The position numbers were made by a program, and so were the translations under genes. Shown here one piece after another: positions 52,021 to 60,453 of a DNA stretch of 64,000 nt (position 1 is its first letter; each line of letters starts with the position of its first letter). The DNA comes from WRDF01 sp031552235 (GTDB lineage: Bacteria > Bacteroidota > Bacteroidia > Bacteroidales > Rikenellaceae), in contig JAVBMR010000001.1 of the NCBI GenBank assembly GCA_031552235.1, positions 50,492-114,491 on the forward strand. The letters run 5' to 3'. The notes under the pieces were generated by a model, which saw only the letters and a program-made list of their open reading frames with translations, made no database searches and had not been told where the DNA came from.

Positions 52021-52181
52021 CAATCTGAATTTTAGTTGGTGGTATTTTAAGCGGTTTGTTTTCCGGCCTTCTGCGAAGGTCGGCAACCCGAAGCTCCGCC
52101 ATTCGGAGGGCTGCTATTCACTTCGTTGCTATCATCCCGCCGCGAGCTTCGGCCTGACAACGGAACAGGCACAACAACCAT
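52021..52181 (-). repeat. Family E inverted repeat, copy E2
   Basis: Reverse-complement relative of 28381-28545. It carries TTTAGTTGGTGGTATTTTAA, CCGAAGCTCCGCCATTCGGA and CGCGAGCTTCGGCCTGACAA in inverted order. Flanking DNA (51952-52340) holds no gene. Confidence 0.75.
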
Positions 52182-52340
52182 GTGTCATTAAAAACAAATT
52201 CACCAACCTAATTTCCGGACTGATCCGTTTTTACGAATGCCGCCCGCCCCGTTTTAGCAGACAGAGCGGTGTGATATAATCACACCGCAACGTTCAGGAG
52301 CGGATTAACGCCCCGGCTCTATCCGTATACCGGCCTGCGC

Positions 52341-52970
52341 TTATACCGATTTGTCTATCACAATTCCCCTCACGCGGAACAGCGCCTTTACGTCGGAGGC
52401 GTCTATCACGATCTCGTCGTAATCGGCCGTGTTTTTCGGCACGAGTCTCAGCTTGCCCTCAGTTCCGGCGTTTCTCACGTAGCGTATACCGTTGAATTTC
52501 AAACTCTTCACATAGTATATCCCTCCCGGAGTGAGGTTGTCCGCCTCGGATTCCTGAAGGAGCACTATCGCGCCCTTGGGTATCTCCGGCTCCATCGCGT
52601 CGGCGAAACTGAACGCCGCGAAATTAGCCCCCCTGAACATCGGGAACGAGATGTAGTACGCCGGTTCGTTTTGTTCCAGCGGTTCCGCAAGCGACGTGAC
52701 GTCCGCCTTGAAGAACGGGATGTCGTACCTGTCCTTGGCCGTTTTTCCCGGGAGCATTTCGCCTTCCCCTGTCAAAAGCCACGCTTTGCTTATCTGCGGG
52801 TATTTAACCGCAATACTGTCGGCGAGGTCACGGCTTATGCCGTTGTTCCCGCGCTTTATCTGGTACAGGTTTTCACCGCGGTTCAATCCTATTTCCCGGG
52901 CAAAAGCGCTTACTGAAGCGATTCCAGACCATTTGATAACCTGTTCTATACGTTGCCAGTTGTCGAGCAT
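52341..52970 (-). CDS. HTH/S24-like regulator lacking the catalytic serine
   Basis: The 209-residue protein has an N-terminal helix-turn-helix (residues 6-60, VSAFAREIGLNRGENLYQIK) and a C-terminal S24 peptidase-like fold (residues about 108-209) as in LexA and phage repressors. In active members the serine lies in a D-S-M-x-P motif; here it reads ADAMEP with Ala125. The matching Lys region reads IRYVRN without the expected Lys. It therefore probably cannot cleave itself and acts as a stable repressor. The ATG at 52970 is preferred over 53021 because a minus-strand TATTTTTG promoter motif lies at 52989-52996. It is next to tRNA-Arg and the broken HsdR_N gene. Confidence 0.82.
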   Translation of the reverse strand: MLDNWQRIEQVIKWSGIASVSAFAREIGLNRGENLYQIKRGNNGISRDLADSIAVKYPQISKAWLLTGEGEMLPGKTAKDRYDIPFFKADVTSLAEPLEQNEPAYYISFPMFRGANFAAFSFADAMEPEIPKGAIVLLQESEADNLTPGGIYYVKSLKFNGIRYVRNAGTEGKLRLVPKNTADYDEIVIDASDVKALFRVRGIVIDKSV

Positions 52971-52988
52971 AATAATTCTACTTTCATG

Positions 52989-52996
52989 CAAAAATA
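52989..52996 (-). promoter_or_regulatory. Putative -7 promoter motif for the S24-like gene
   Basis: Minus-strand TATTTTTG fits TAnnTTTG, 18 bases before the ATG at 52970. Confidence 0.45.
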
Positions 52997-53085
52997 TCCC
53001 AATTTGTCTATAAAATGACATTTTCGGGTTAAAATTAGTTATTTTATATATAATTGTCTGAAAGTAAGTACGTAAAATTATAACT

Positions 53086-53108
53086 AATTATTGTTTCGCA
53101 CAATAATT
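53086..53108. promoter_or_regulatory. Inverted repeat, possible operator
   Basis: AATTATTG-TTTCGCA-CAATAATT is a perfect 8-bp inverted repeat in AT-rich DNA upstream of the S24-like regulator. With GTGCAAATTTGCAC at 53141-53154 it is one of two palindromes between the regulator and the tRNA. Confidence 0.45.
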
Positions 53109-53140
53109 TTTCTCGTTAGTTTGCAAAAAAGGGTAAAATA

Positions 53141-53154
53141 GTGCAAATTTGCAC
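53141..53154. promoter_or_regulatory. Perfect 14-bp palindrome upstream of tRNA-Arg
   Basis: GTGCAAATTTGCAC is fully self-complementary and lies 19 bases before the tRNA. It could be a dimeric regulator site or part of the tRNA promoter region. Confidence 0.4.
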
Positions 53155-53173
53155 TTCGGTTTCAATACCGGCC

Positions 53174-53245
53174 GCTTCCGTAGTTCAATGGATAGAATAT
53201 CAGATTCCGGTTCTGACGATATGGGTTCGATTCCCGTCGGGAGTA
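53174..53245 (+). tRNA. tRNA-Arg (anticodon CCG)
   Basis: The sequence folds into a full cloverleaf: acceptor GCTTCCG/CGGGAGT, D stem GTTC/GAAT, anticodon stem TCAGA/TCTGA with loop TTCCGGT (CCG at 53207-53209), T stem ATGGG/CCCGT with loop TTCGATT, discriminator A. It reads CGG arginine codons. CCA is not encoded, as usual in many bacteria. A terminator follows. Confidence 0.95.
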
Positions 53246-53254
53246 CAATGCGAG

Positions 53255-53293
53255 AAAAGCCGTAAGTATATTAATTACTTACGGCTTTTTTCT
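53255..53293 (+). terminator. Terminator after tRNA-Arg
   Basis: AAAAGCCGTAAGTA and TACTTACGGCTTTT form a long stem followed by TTTTTCTTT, about ten bases past the tRNA. Confidence 0.88.
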
Positions 53294-53339
53294 TTATAAA
53301 ACAATGTGGCGGATCTCTTATGATGGAGATAGCTTTATC

Positions 53340-54395
53340 TTACTTATACCTTTCTGCGGCGCGAATCAATTCCTCGCTGTGCTGATAGATATCGTCGAGT
53401 GAATTGATTTTATAGTGATTTTCTTTTTTGTCGTCGCCAATAAAAACTATCTGCTTATTGGTAGGCGAATTGAGATAGAGCCGACAAATTGGTTTTCGAT
53501 TATTATCGTCGAAAAGAATGGCGAAGTACGTTTTGGCGTCACGATACACAACCCTTTCGGCGGCGACTTTAGGACGCAAAATCGACTTCACGATATAGAA
53601 CGCCTCCAGTTCTTCTTCAGTAGTCACAATATCATTGCTTTCAACATCATCTGTGAATGAAGTCTCGGGCTTCTCCTCTGCTGTTTCGGTTTTCAGCGCG
53701 GATTTCAATCGCTCTGAAATAATGTCGTTGATATGATTGATAATGGACTTGCGAACGAGGACGGTAAATTGATCGAGCACCTTTTGGCTGATAGTGCCGT
53801 CGTATACTTGCTTTGCGAGCAACTTAACCAGTTCGGGACTTGGATTAGTAAACTCACGGGCAAGAATGGCTTTCAGTTCTCCTGTGTATTTCAGCTCGCT
53901 GGCTGAGTTCAGGATATTACCGACATCAAAATATGCCTTATGAAACTTCTTTAATTCTTCTATCTGGTTGTTTTTTTAATCCGAAAGGTCGACCTCAAGG
54001 AATGGGGTTTCATCCATCTTGTTGGGAGTTTCAAGATCGGTATAGAACCTGTATGTAACCCCGTTTGTGAGAACCCCAAATTTTGCCGGAGAAACATGGA
54101 AGTAGCGCAATAGCTGGTTGTCATGCAATGTTAAAGGCTGTTTCCAATGTTTGCACTCGACAAGAATTATAGGTGCGCCGTCCTTGAATATAGCGTAGTC
54201 GATTTTTTCGCCTTTTTTTGTTCCTATGTCACACGTAAATTCAGGCGTGACTTCCATCGGATTGAAAACATCGTATCCCATAGCCTGCATGAACGGCATG
54301 ATTAAGGCGTTTTTGGTGGCCTCCTCGGTTTGCAGTCCGTCCTTTAGTTTCTCAATCCTCTCCGAAAGTTGTTTAATCTGATCTTTGAAGTCCAT
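53340..54395 (-). pseudogene. HsdR_N-type restriction-like nuclease gene interrupted by one in-frame stop
   Basis: A single reading frame of 352 codons is broken by TAA at codon 140 (53976-53978); both halves stay in the same frame. The first half (139 residues) is the type I restriction HsdR N-terminal domain with the nuclease motif in KIDYAIFKDGAPIILVECKH (Asp and ExK present). After the stop, KNNQIEELKKFHKAYFDVGN continues a sequence typical of these Bacteroidota proteins, ending at 53340. The change probably was TTA (Leu) to TAA within FLEVDLSD-x-KNN. The gene is distinctly AT-rich compared with its neighbours, which suggests horizontal transfer, and no HsdM or HsdS is near. Alternatives are a sequencing error or tolerated stop readthrough. 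The first half might still be made. Confidence 0.82.
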
Positions 54396-54558
54396 AAAAT
54401 ATTGATTTTAGGGTAAATGGTCTTGAATTTTTAGTTAGTGAATGGATTGCATGGGAAAGTTATATGAAATAAACAATATTGCCTAATTATTCAGGCTTTA
54501 ATTTAAGTTGTAGTGTATTTAATATACAAAACACAGTATCGTTACAGGGAAATGCGAT

Positions 54559-54590
54559 TTTGTAAAATCGGGATATTGTGCATATCTTTG
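54559..54590 (+). promoter_or_regulatory. Complete Bacteroidota promoter for the GT39-TPR gene
   Basis: TTTG at 54559-54562 and TATCTTTG at 54583-54590 are separated by 20 bases, matching the TTTG-N19-21-TAnnTTTG consensus. It is the best promoter in the window, 21 bases before the ATG at 54612, and excludes the longer frame start at 54513. Confidence 0.75.
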
Positions 54591-54611
54591 AATATTATTG
54601 CTGTAAGATTT

Positions 54612-56930
54612 ATGTCATTGAAAGAGAATAATATGGCGGGGCAAACCGTGGCAGTGCCGCGTGTATCGTTCGCGAAGAGGCGGGGCCGGAAGCGTACCCG
54701 GGAAGATGGCGCTCAAGTTGGCGACGCCCAGGATGGCAGGCGCTCTTTTTGCGATAGGCTGATGCCGCCGGGGGAGGCACGCCATGAGCGGACGCTCCGT
54801 CTGTGCTTCTACGGAGTGGCGTTGGCTTTGTTGGTGTTGATGGGGTCGATGAGTTTCGGCGCCGGGATGTCTGGCGACGACACCATCAACTACGAGCATG
54901 CGAAAGCGGTGTACGATTACTACGCGGACGGCGATAAGGCCGCCGTTGAAACCGAAGGGCCGTCACTTATGGCCTATTTCGGCCAGTCGTTCGACAACTT
55001 CACATATCTGGTCAACCGCTGGCTGGGGATCGAAAACGAATACGAGTCGCGCCACTTTATGAACGCGGTCGTGGGCTGGTTCGTGGTGTTGGTAGTCGGC
55101 CTGTTCCTCGTGAAGATGTTTGGATGGCGGGCAGGCATACTGGGGATGATATTCATGTTCCTCTCGCCCCGTTTCCTCGGACATTCGTTCAACAACCCGA
55201 AGGATATCCCTTTCGCTTTGGGCTATGTCCTGGCAATATTCCAGATGTTCCTGCTGTGCAGGGAATTGCCCGTAATAAAATGGCACCGGCTTATTTGGTT
55301 GGCGCTGTCAATCGCATTGGCAATCAGCGTCCGTGTCGGAGGCCTGATGCTGATACCGTACCTGTTCCTGTTCGTCGGTTTCTGGTTCCTGCAGAATGCC
55401 CCGATCCGCAGGATCGCCACATGGGCATACTGGAAGGAAGCACTCAAACTCATCGCCATATTGGCCGTCGTGTCGCTGGTTGGATACATGGCCGGATTGG
55501 TGTGGTGGCCATACGCCCTGCAAGCCCCGTTCTCGCACCCGTTCGAGGCGATGGAGCTCATGTCGCGGTTCACTGTGGCCATGCGCCAGATATTCGAAGG
55601 CAAGGTGTATGTGTCCAATGATTTGCCGCCATATTACCTTGTCAAATATATCGCTATAAGCACGCCGGTCGTCATCCTTCTCGGGACGCTGCTTTTTTTC
55701 GCCTTCTTCCGCCAGACCGTTAAAAAAACAGGCTGGATCGGAGTACTGATCCTGCTTTTCTCGTTCGCGTTCCCTATACTGTATATAATGTGGCAGGGGT
55801 CCAACGTTTACGGCGGATGGCGGCATGTGCTGTTCACATACCCGTTCCTCGCAATGATATCCGCGGCGGGGTTCGAGGGCATCACGGCGCGTTTCCCGCG
55901 GCGCGCGGTCAGGATAACCGTATGCGCGCTTATCACGCTGATGCTTGTGCCGCCTCTATGCCATACCGTGCGCAACCATCCATACGAGTACGTCTATTTC
56001 AACGCGTTGATTGGAGGCACGTCCAAAGCCTATGGGCAGTACGAAATGGATTACTACTACCACTCGTCGAGAGAGGCGGCGGAATGGGTGATACGGAACG
56101 CCGAAAAACCCGCGGACGGAAGCAAAATAAAGGTCGCCGTCAACCACCAATCCGCTGCCGAATATTATTTCAGGAGGCACATGACGGATTTCGAAATAAG
56201 TTTCGTGAAATGGTATGAGCGCGGCGATTCGGATTGGGATTACGCGATATTCACCTTAACGGGAATATCGGCGGAGTTGCTCCGGGGGCCTCATTTTCCG
56301 CCGGCGAACACAGTCCACACCGTCGATGTCGATGGTAGACCGATCGCGGTCATCCTGCGGCGCGGCGACAAGTCCGACCTGTATGGCAGCCGTTTCCGCG
56401 CGGCAGGCGAACTCGATTCGGCTTTGGTGTGTTATCGGAAGGCGCTGGAGGCGGACCCGTACAACGATGTCGCGATAGCCAATGTGGCCGATATTTATAT
56501 ACGGAAAGCGCAGCCGGACAGTGCGCTCAATTATCTGCGGCGATTTCTGGCCATCGATCCCAACAGGGCGAGGCAGAAGTACCAGGCGGCGTATCTTTAT
56601 TATGAACAGGCTGAATATGAGCGCTCTTTGAATGCGCTCGACGAGATGATCGAATATAACACCAAGTACGAGGACGCTTACCACCTGAAGGCGCAGATAT
56701 ACCTGGCTAACCGCGATATTGACGCGGCCGAAGAGGTGTATAACCGAATGATGGATCAGGATATATTGTCGCAGATAGGGTTCGATAACCTGTTGTGGAT
56801 CTATAAGTCGCAGGGACTTGACGATCAGGCCGCCCAAAAGAAACTTTTCACGCGCCTTTCCGAGTCATATCGTAAGCAGGGACTAAAGGAAAAAGCGAAG
56901 AAGTACAAAGGGTACGCTGACGAGTTGTAG
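54612..56930 (+). CDS. Polytopic membrane glycosyltransferase-like protein (GT39-type) with C-terminal TPR repeats
   Basis: The 772-residue product has a basic, low-complexity N-terminus of about 55 residues, then about ten membrane helices (residues about 60-460), and a soluble C-terminal half. The first extracytoplasmic loop carries SGDDTINYEHAKAVYDYY, an Asp-Asp placed where GT39/GT-C enzymes hold their catalytic acidic pair. LSPRFLGHSFNNPKDIPFAL and GWRHVLFTYPFLAMI are further family-like parts. From about residue 615 at least four TPR units follow (SALVCYRKALEADPYNDVAI, SALNYLRRFLAIDPNRARQK and so on). The family would move a sugar from a lipid carrier to protein or lipid; donor and target are unknown. 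ATG at 54612 is chosen from the promoter; 54633 is also possible. Confidence 0.8.
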   Translation: MSLKENNMAGQTVAVPRVSFAKRRGRKRTREDGAQVGDAQDGRRSFCDRLMPPGEARHERTLRLCFYGVALALLVLMGSMSFGAGMSGDDTINYEHAKAVYDYYADGDKAAVETEGPSLMAYFGQSFDNFTYLVNRWLGIENEYESRHFMNAVVGWFVVLVVGLFLVKMFGWRAGILGMIFMFLSPRFLGHSFNNPKDIPFALGYVLAIFQMFLLCRELPVIKWHRLIWLALSIALAISVRVGGLMLIPYLFLFVGFWFLQNAPIRRIATWAYWKEALKLIAILAVVSLVGYMAGLVWWPYALQAPFSHPFEAMELMSRFTVAMRQIFEGKVYVSNDLPPYYLVKYIAISTPVVILLGTLLFFAFFRQTVKKTGWIGVLILLFSFAFPILYIMWQGSNVYGGWRHVLFTYPFLAMISAAGFEGITARFPRRAVRITVCALITLMLVPPLCHTVRNHPYEYVYFNALIGGTSKAYGQYEMDYYYHSSREAAEWVIRNAEKPADGSKIKVAVNHQSAAEYYFRRHMTDFEISFVKWYERGDSDWDYAIFTLTGISAELLRGPHFPPANTVHTVDVDGRPIAVILRRGDKSDLYGSRFRAAGELDSALVCYRKALEADPYNDVAIANVADIYIRKAQPDSALNYLRRFLAIDPNRARQKYQAAYLYYEQAEYERSLNALDEMIEYNTKYEDAYHLKAQIYLANRDIDAAEEVYNRMMDQDILSQIGFDNLLWIYKSQGLDDQAAQKKLFTRLSESYRKQGLKEKAKKYKGYADEL

Positions 56931-56971
56931 TGGCGGCGATGCCTGTCAATGTCTGTCGGCACACAGGAATA

Positions 56972-57007
56972 ACGACAACGCACGGTGTGGACCGTGCGTT
57001 GTCGTTT
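56972..57007 (+). terminator. Terminator after the GT39-TPR gene
   Basis: ACGACAACGCACGGT and ACCGTGCGTTGTCGT form a perfect 15-bp stem with a GTGG loop. The following T run is short, so efficiency is uncertain. Confidence 0.7.
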
Positions 57008-57086
57008 GAAATAATCCTGCCGCTTTGTTCGCGACAGCGGTAGCGGCCTGCGCTGCTTTTGGGCGGCCGTTTCCGGTAAGGTGATG

Positions 57087-58235
57087 TTACCTCCTGGCTT
57101 CCAAAATTTTGCGGGCGACTTCGCCGGTCACATTCCTCGCTTCGCCGTAACTTGCGCCGCCCGCGTTGAAACGGCGTTCCACCTCAGCTATGGCTTCGTC
57201 GGGGATACCGGCATCGGAAAGGCGGGTGGCCAGTCCGAGCGAGTTGAAGAAATCGACCGTTCTGGCTATGGCGAAGTTGATGCGTTCGTCATCGCCGCCA
57301 TCGGTGATGTCCCAAATACGCCCGGCGTATTGCAGCAATTTTTCTCGTTTCTGCTCGCGCAGAACAGACATCGTTCCCGGCAAAACGATCGCCAGCGACG
57401 CCCCGTGCGCTATGCCGTAGAGGGCTGTCAGTTCGTGGCCGATCATGTGTGTCGCCCAGTCCTCGGTCACGCCCATGCGGATCATGTCGTTCAGCGCCAG
57501 CGTGGCCGAAAGCATGAAGTCGGCCATCGTGTCGTAATCGTTCGCCCCGGAGAGGACTTTCGGTGCCACCTCGATCACGGTGTGCAGGATGCCCTCCGCC
57601 CAGCGGTCCATCACGCGCGACTGCCCCGGGGTCGTGAGGTATTGCTCCATCACATGCACGAATACGTCCGAGAGGCCGTTGGCGAGCTGGCTTTTGGGCA
57701 GCGAGTATGTAACTTCAGGGTCGAGTACCGAAAACAGGGGGTAGTCGGCGGCGTAGAAAGCGTATTTCTCCTTGGTTTCCTCGCGCGAGATCACGCTGCC
57801 GCGGTTCATCTCCGAGCCGGTCGCCGGAAGCGTCATGACGGACGCATAGGGGATGTTGGCCTCGGCACGTCCGGATACGACTATGTCCCACGCCTCCTTG
57901 CCGGGTGTGGCGAGCGCCGCCGAGATAAGTTTCGTGCCGTCGAGCACCGAGCCGCCGCCCACGGCCAGCAGGAAATCCACGCCTTTCTCTTTGCCCAAGG
58001 CAATTGCTTTGCGCAGGGTTTCGACCCTCGGGTTCGGTTCGATGCCCCAGAACTCCACGGTGTCGAATCCTTCGAGCGCCGCCGTAACCTGTTCGTAGAC
58101 ACCGTTGTTCCTGACGCTTCCGCCACCGAAAGTGAGCATAACCTTTTTGCCTGCCGGGACAAGCCCGGCGAGTTTTGCTATCTGTCCTTTTCCGAATACG
58201 AGTCTGGTGGGGTTGCAGTATGTGAAATTTTTCAT
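57087..58235 (-). CDS. YqhD-type iron-containing alcohol dehydrogenase
   Basis: This 382-residue enzyme of the group III metal-dependent alcohol dehydrogenases probably reduces aldehydes with NADPH. It starts MKNFTYCNPTRLVFGKGQI, has the nucleotide loop LLAVGGGSVLDGTKLI and LPATGSEMNRGSVIS. Metal ligands are in NGLSDVFVHVMEQYL (Asp, His) and MIGHELTALYGIAHGASLAI (two His). The match to YqhD (butanol-dehydrogenase-like, stress-related aldehyde reductase) is close. It is a single gene on the minus strand. Confidence 0.9.
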   Translation of the reverse strand: MKNFTYCNPTRLVFGKGQIAKLAGLVPAGKKVMLTFGGGSVRNNGVYEQVTAALEGFDTVEFWGIEPNPRVETLRKAIALGKEKGVDFLLAVGGGSVLDGTKLISAALATPGKEAWDIVVSGRAEANIPYASVMTLPATGSEMNRGSVISREETKEKYAFYAADYPLFSVLDPEVTYSLPKSQLANGLSDVFVHVMEQYLTTPGQSRVMDRWAEGILHTVIEVAPKVLSGANDYDTMADFMLSATLALNDMIRMGVTEDWATHMIGHELTALYGIAHGASLAIVLPGTMSVLREQKREKLLQYAGRIWDITDGGDDERINFAIARTVDFFNSLGLATRLSDAGIPDEAIAEVERRFNAGGASYGEARNVTGEVARKILEARR

Positions 58236-58292
58236 GGTTGTGTGGTATTTTATCCCATAAAATTACGGTTTGTGCGTTGGAAAAACAAATAA

Positions 58293-58322
58293 TGAGGGCA
58301 GGAAAATATCCTGCCCTCTTGT
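58293..58322 (-). terminator. Terminator of the NlpE-like gene
   Basis: GAGGGCAGG and CCTGCCCTC form a perfect stem; on the minus strand a T-rich stretch (ATTATTTGTTTTT) follows. It lies 30 bases past the NlpE-like stop. Confidence 0.75.
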
Positions 58323-58351
58323 TCGGCCGATGGCCGTATCAGTTGTATGCG

Positions 58352-58831
58352 CTACGGTTTTCTTATCAACCTGCGGTTTGCTTCCGAAGATATCGGTTTG
58401 GCGTTTTGGTCCAGTTTTTCGAGCGTGTTCTTGTCTATGAGCGCATAGAAAACCGACTTATCCCGCACGTCGTAGTTCAATTCGATGAACGCCAGGTCTT
58501 CAGAAGGTGTCCATTTGCCTTGTTCCACGAACGGTTGGCCGTCGCCTTTGCCCTGATATGTCGATTCGAGCATGTATGTGCCGTCGGCGTTCAGCGTCAG
58601 CGTGGTCAATATCCCGGAACAGTCGGCGCACGGCAGCGTCCCTGAAAAAGTCCCCATGAAATCGGATTTCAGTTCGTTTGCGTCTTTAGGAGCGCCGGGC
58701 GCCCGCCGGCTCTCGATTACTGCCGCCGCCGTTTCTTTCCCGTCTGTCGACAGGTCTGTCTTTTTGCCTTTGCAGGCCGCAACGAGTAACGGCACGCAAA
58801 GGATCATGATTCTGGCTGTTTTCATTTTCAT
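58352..58831 (-). CDS. NlpE-like lipoprotein
   Basis: The 159-residue protein has a lipoprotein signal with lipobox LVAAC (Cys20) and an NlpE N-terminal domain: FSGTLPCADCSGILTTLTLN carries the CxxC pair, followed by the beta-barrel segments TYMLESTYQGKG and EQGKWTPSEDLAFIEL. NlpE senses copper or surface contact in Enterobacteria; Bacteroidota proteins have just this domain, and their role is not established. It should be lipidated by Lgt and placed in the envelope. It is a single gene. Confidence 0.85.
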   Translation of the reverse strand: MKMKTARIMILCVPLLVAACKGKKTDLSTDGKETAAAVIESRRAPGAPKDANELKSDFMGTFSGTLPCADCSGILTTLTLNADGTYMLESTYQGKGDGQPFVEQGKWTPSEDLAFIELNYDVRDKSVFYALIDKNTLEKLDQNAKPISSEANRRLIRKP

Positions 58832-58910
58832 CGTAATATTTTAGTGTTTATCTGAAAATACAAACAAATCATCGGACAGACGTGAAAACGTTCTTTACCT
58901 CGCCAAAGGC

Positions 58911-59768
58911 TTAGTTGATAAGGTATGGCGCTATGTACCTGTTCGAGGCCTGGCCGCCGCTGCCTGATACGCCGACCGCCTGCATCATAATGGCTTCGTC
59001 GGGCGTATAGCTGTAAATGCGGTCGATGGAGTATTGCTGCCGTTCGTCGAGCGTAATGCCGTATTCCGTCCAGAAGATCTTGATCGGCACGCTCGTTTCG
59101 CCGGCCGGCAGGATCGAGGTAATGTCGAACGAAACGCTTCCGTAGGTCTTTACGTACTGTCGCAAATCCGTTCCGGACGCCGGGACTTCGTCGTAACCGT
59201 TGTGGCGGAGCGTGAGGTACACGGCGTTGTCGCCGGGGTCTGACGGAACGCGTGTGTCGTCCTGTACGACGTTGATTAAATGGCTCAACGACGATCCGCG
59301 CTTGGTGAATATCCAGAATTCGACGGTCAGGTACTTGCCGCTTACAATAGCGTTGGTCAGCTTCAGGGGATCGTCGCCGATGGTCTCTTCTGTTATTCCG
59401 GAATCAGGGTCGTCGATAACCGACTGTAGCACAGGGTCTTTTTCGAGGATCTGGCTCAGGCCGTAAAGATCGACGGTGTATGTCTTCTTGCCGTTGAGGT
59501 TTGTTGTGTGGCCAAGGATGTTGTACTGGGCGTATACCCTGTCCCCGTCCTCGACATCCTCGTCCGCCACAAAGTTGTGGTTTATAAGCAGTTCGTTGCC
59601 GCTATCGAGGATTATGGAATATCCATTCTCAATGCCGTCTTCGTCGGCGAGGATATTCCCATATGAGTAGTAATAATGGTAGTAGTAATTGTCGTCGTCA
59701 TCCTCGCATGAACTGAAAGCGACAATTACCAGAAGGCTTAATAGCGTGGTTTTGAATAAATTTTTCAT
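58911..59768 (-). CDS. NigD-like lipoprotein
   Basis: This 285-residue lipoprotein has the signal MKNLFKTTLLSLLVIVAFSS and Cys at position 21 followed by EDDDDN, a short acidic stretch typical of the Bacteroidota export signal that sends lipoproteins to the cell surface. An unusual Tyr/His-rich run (YYYHYYYSYG) follows. The remainder matches the NigD-like N-terminal beta region (GYSIILDSGNELLINH) and C-terminal domain (SVSFDITSILPAG). The function of NigD-like proteins is unknown. It is 79 bases from the NlpE-like gene on the same strand; both may be envelope stress components. Confidence 0.85.
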   Translation of the reverse strand: MKNLFKTTLLSLLVIVAFSSCEDDDDNYYYHYYYSYGNILADEDGIENGYSIILDSGNELLINHNFVADEDVEDGDRVYAQYNILGHTTNLNGKKTYTVDLYGLSQILEKDPVLQSVIDDPDSGITEETIGDDPLKLTNAIVSGKYLTVEFWIFTKRGSSLSHLINVVQDDTRVPSDPGDNAVYLTLRHNGYDEVPASGTDLRQYVKTYGSVSFDITSILPAGETSVPIKIFWTEYGITLDERQQYSIDRIYSYTPDEAIMMQAVGVSGSGGQASNRYIAPYLIN

Positions 59769-59897
59769 ATTTAATCGTTTTATAGATGATAGTTTACAAT
59801 CTCATTATCAAACAGCATGCCAGCGTGCACGCAAATTTTTTCTTCCGAATCGGCAAAGCAATTTACTGTAAAATGGGGTTTTTTCCAACGTTTTTCC

Positions 59898-59905
59898 TAA
59901 TTTTG
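59898..59905 (+). promoter_or_regulatory. Putative -7 promoter motif for rpiB
   Basis: TAATTTTG fits TAnnTTTG, 77 bases before the rpiB ATG. The family A end motif AAGGGATAATTC lies between it and the start codon. Confidence 0.45.
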
Positions 59906-59982
59906 AAACGACAATGCCGCGGTATGCCGTGGCAGCCCGAACAAAAAGAATACACGATTAAAAGGGATAATTCCAAAAAAAT

Positions 59983-60453
59983 ATGACTGAGATGAAAAAA
60001 ATAGGTATCGCCAGCGACCACGCCGGTTATGAAATGAAAGAGTTCCTTGTGGGCTACCTCGACAGCCTCGGCTATGACGTCCACGATTTCGGGCCCGACA
60101 GTCCGGGCAGCGTGGATTATCCGGATTACGCCCACCCGTTGGGTTTCTCCGTGGAGAGCGGCGAGCTTCCGCTCGGCATCGGGCTTTGCGGCAGCGGCGA
60201 AGGCATTTCCATGACCCTCAACAAGCATCAGGGCATACGCGCGGCGTTGTGCTGGACGCCCGAACTCGCCGTTCTCGCACGCCAGCATAACGATGCCAAC
60301 GTACTCACGTTGCCCGCCCGGTTCATAGACAATACCGAGGCCGCCGAGATTGTGGACAAGTTCCTCGAAACATCGTTCGAAGGCGGCCGCCACGCCGCTC
60401 GCGTCGCCAAGATCCCCGTGCAGGACTGGTGCGACATGCAGGAGGTGGAGTAG
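59983..60453 (+). CDS. rpiB: Ribose 5-phosphate isomerase B
   Basis: RpiB interconverts ribose 5-phosphate and ribulose 5-phosphate in the pentose phosphate pathway. The 156-residue protein has the family start KKIGIASDHAGYEMKEFL with the phosphate-binding AspHis, VDYPDYAH, and the active-site Cys in IGLCGSGEGISMTLNKH. ARQHNDANVLTLPARFI follows. An alternative start three residues in (MKKIG) at 59992 is equally plausible. A run AAGGGATAATTC, part of a dispersed repeat end, occupies the ribosome-binding region. Confidence 0.94.
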   Translation: MTEMKKIGIASDHAGYEMKEFLVGYLDSLGYDVHDFGPDSPGSVDYPDYAHPLGFSVESGELPLGIGLCGSGEGISMTLNKHQGIRAALCWTPELAVLARQHNDANVLTLPARFIDNTEAAEIVDKFLETSFEGGRHAARVAKIPVQDWCDMQEVE

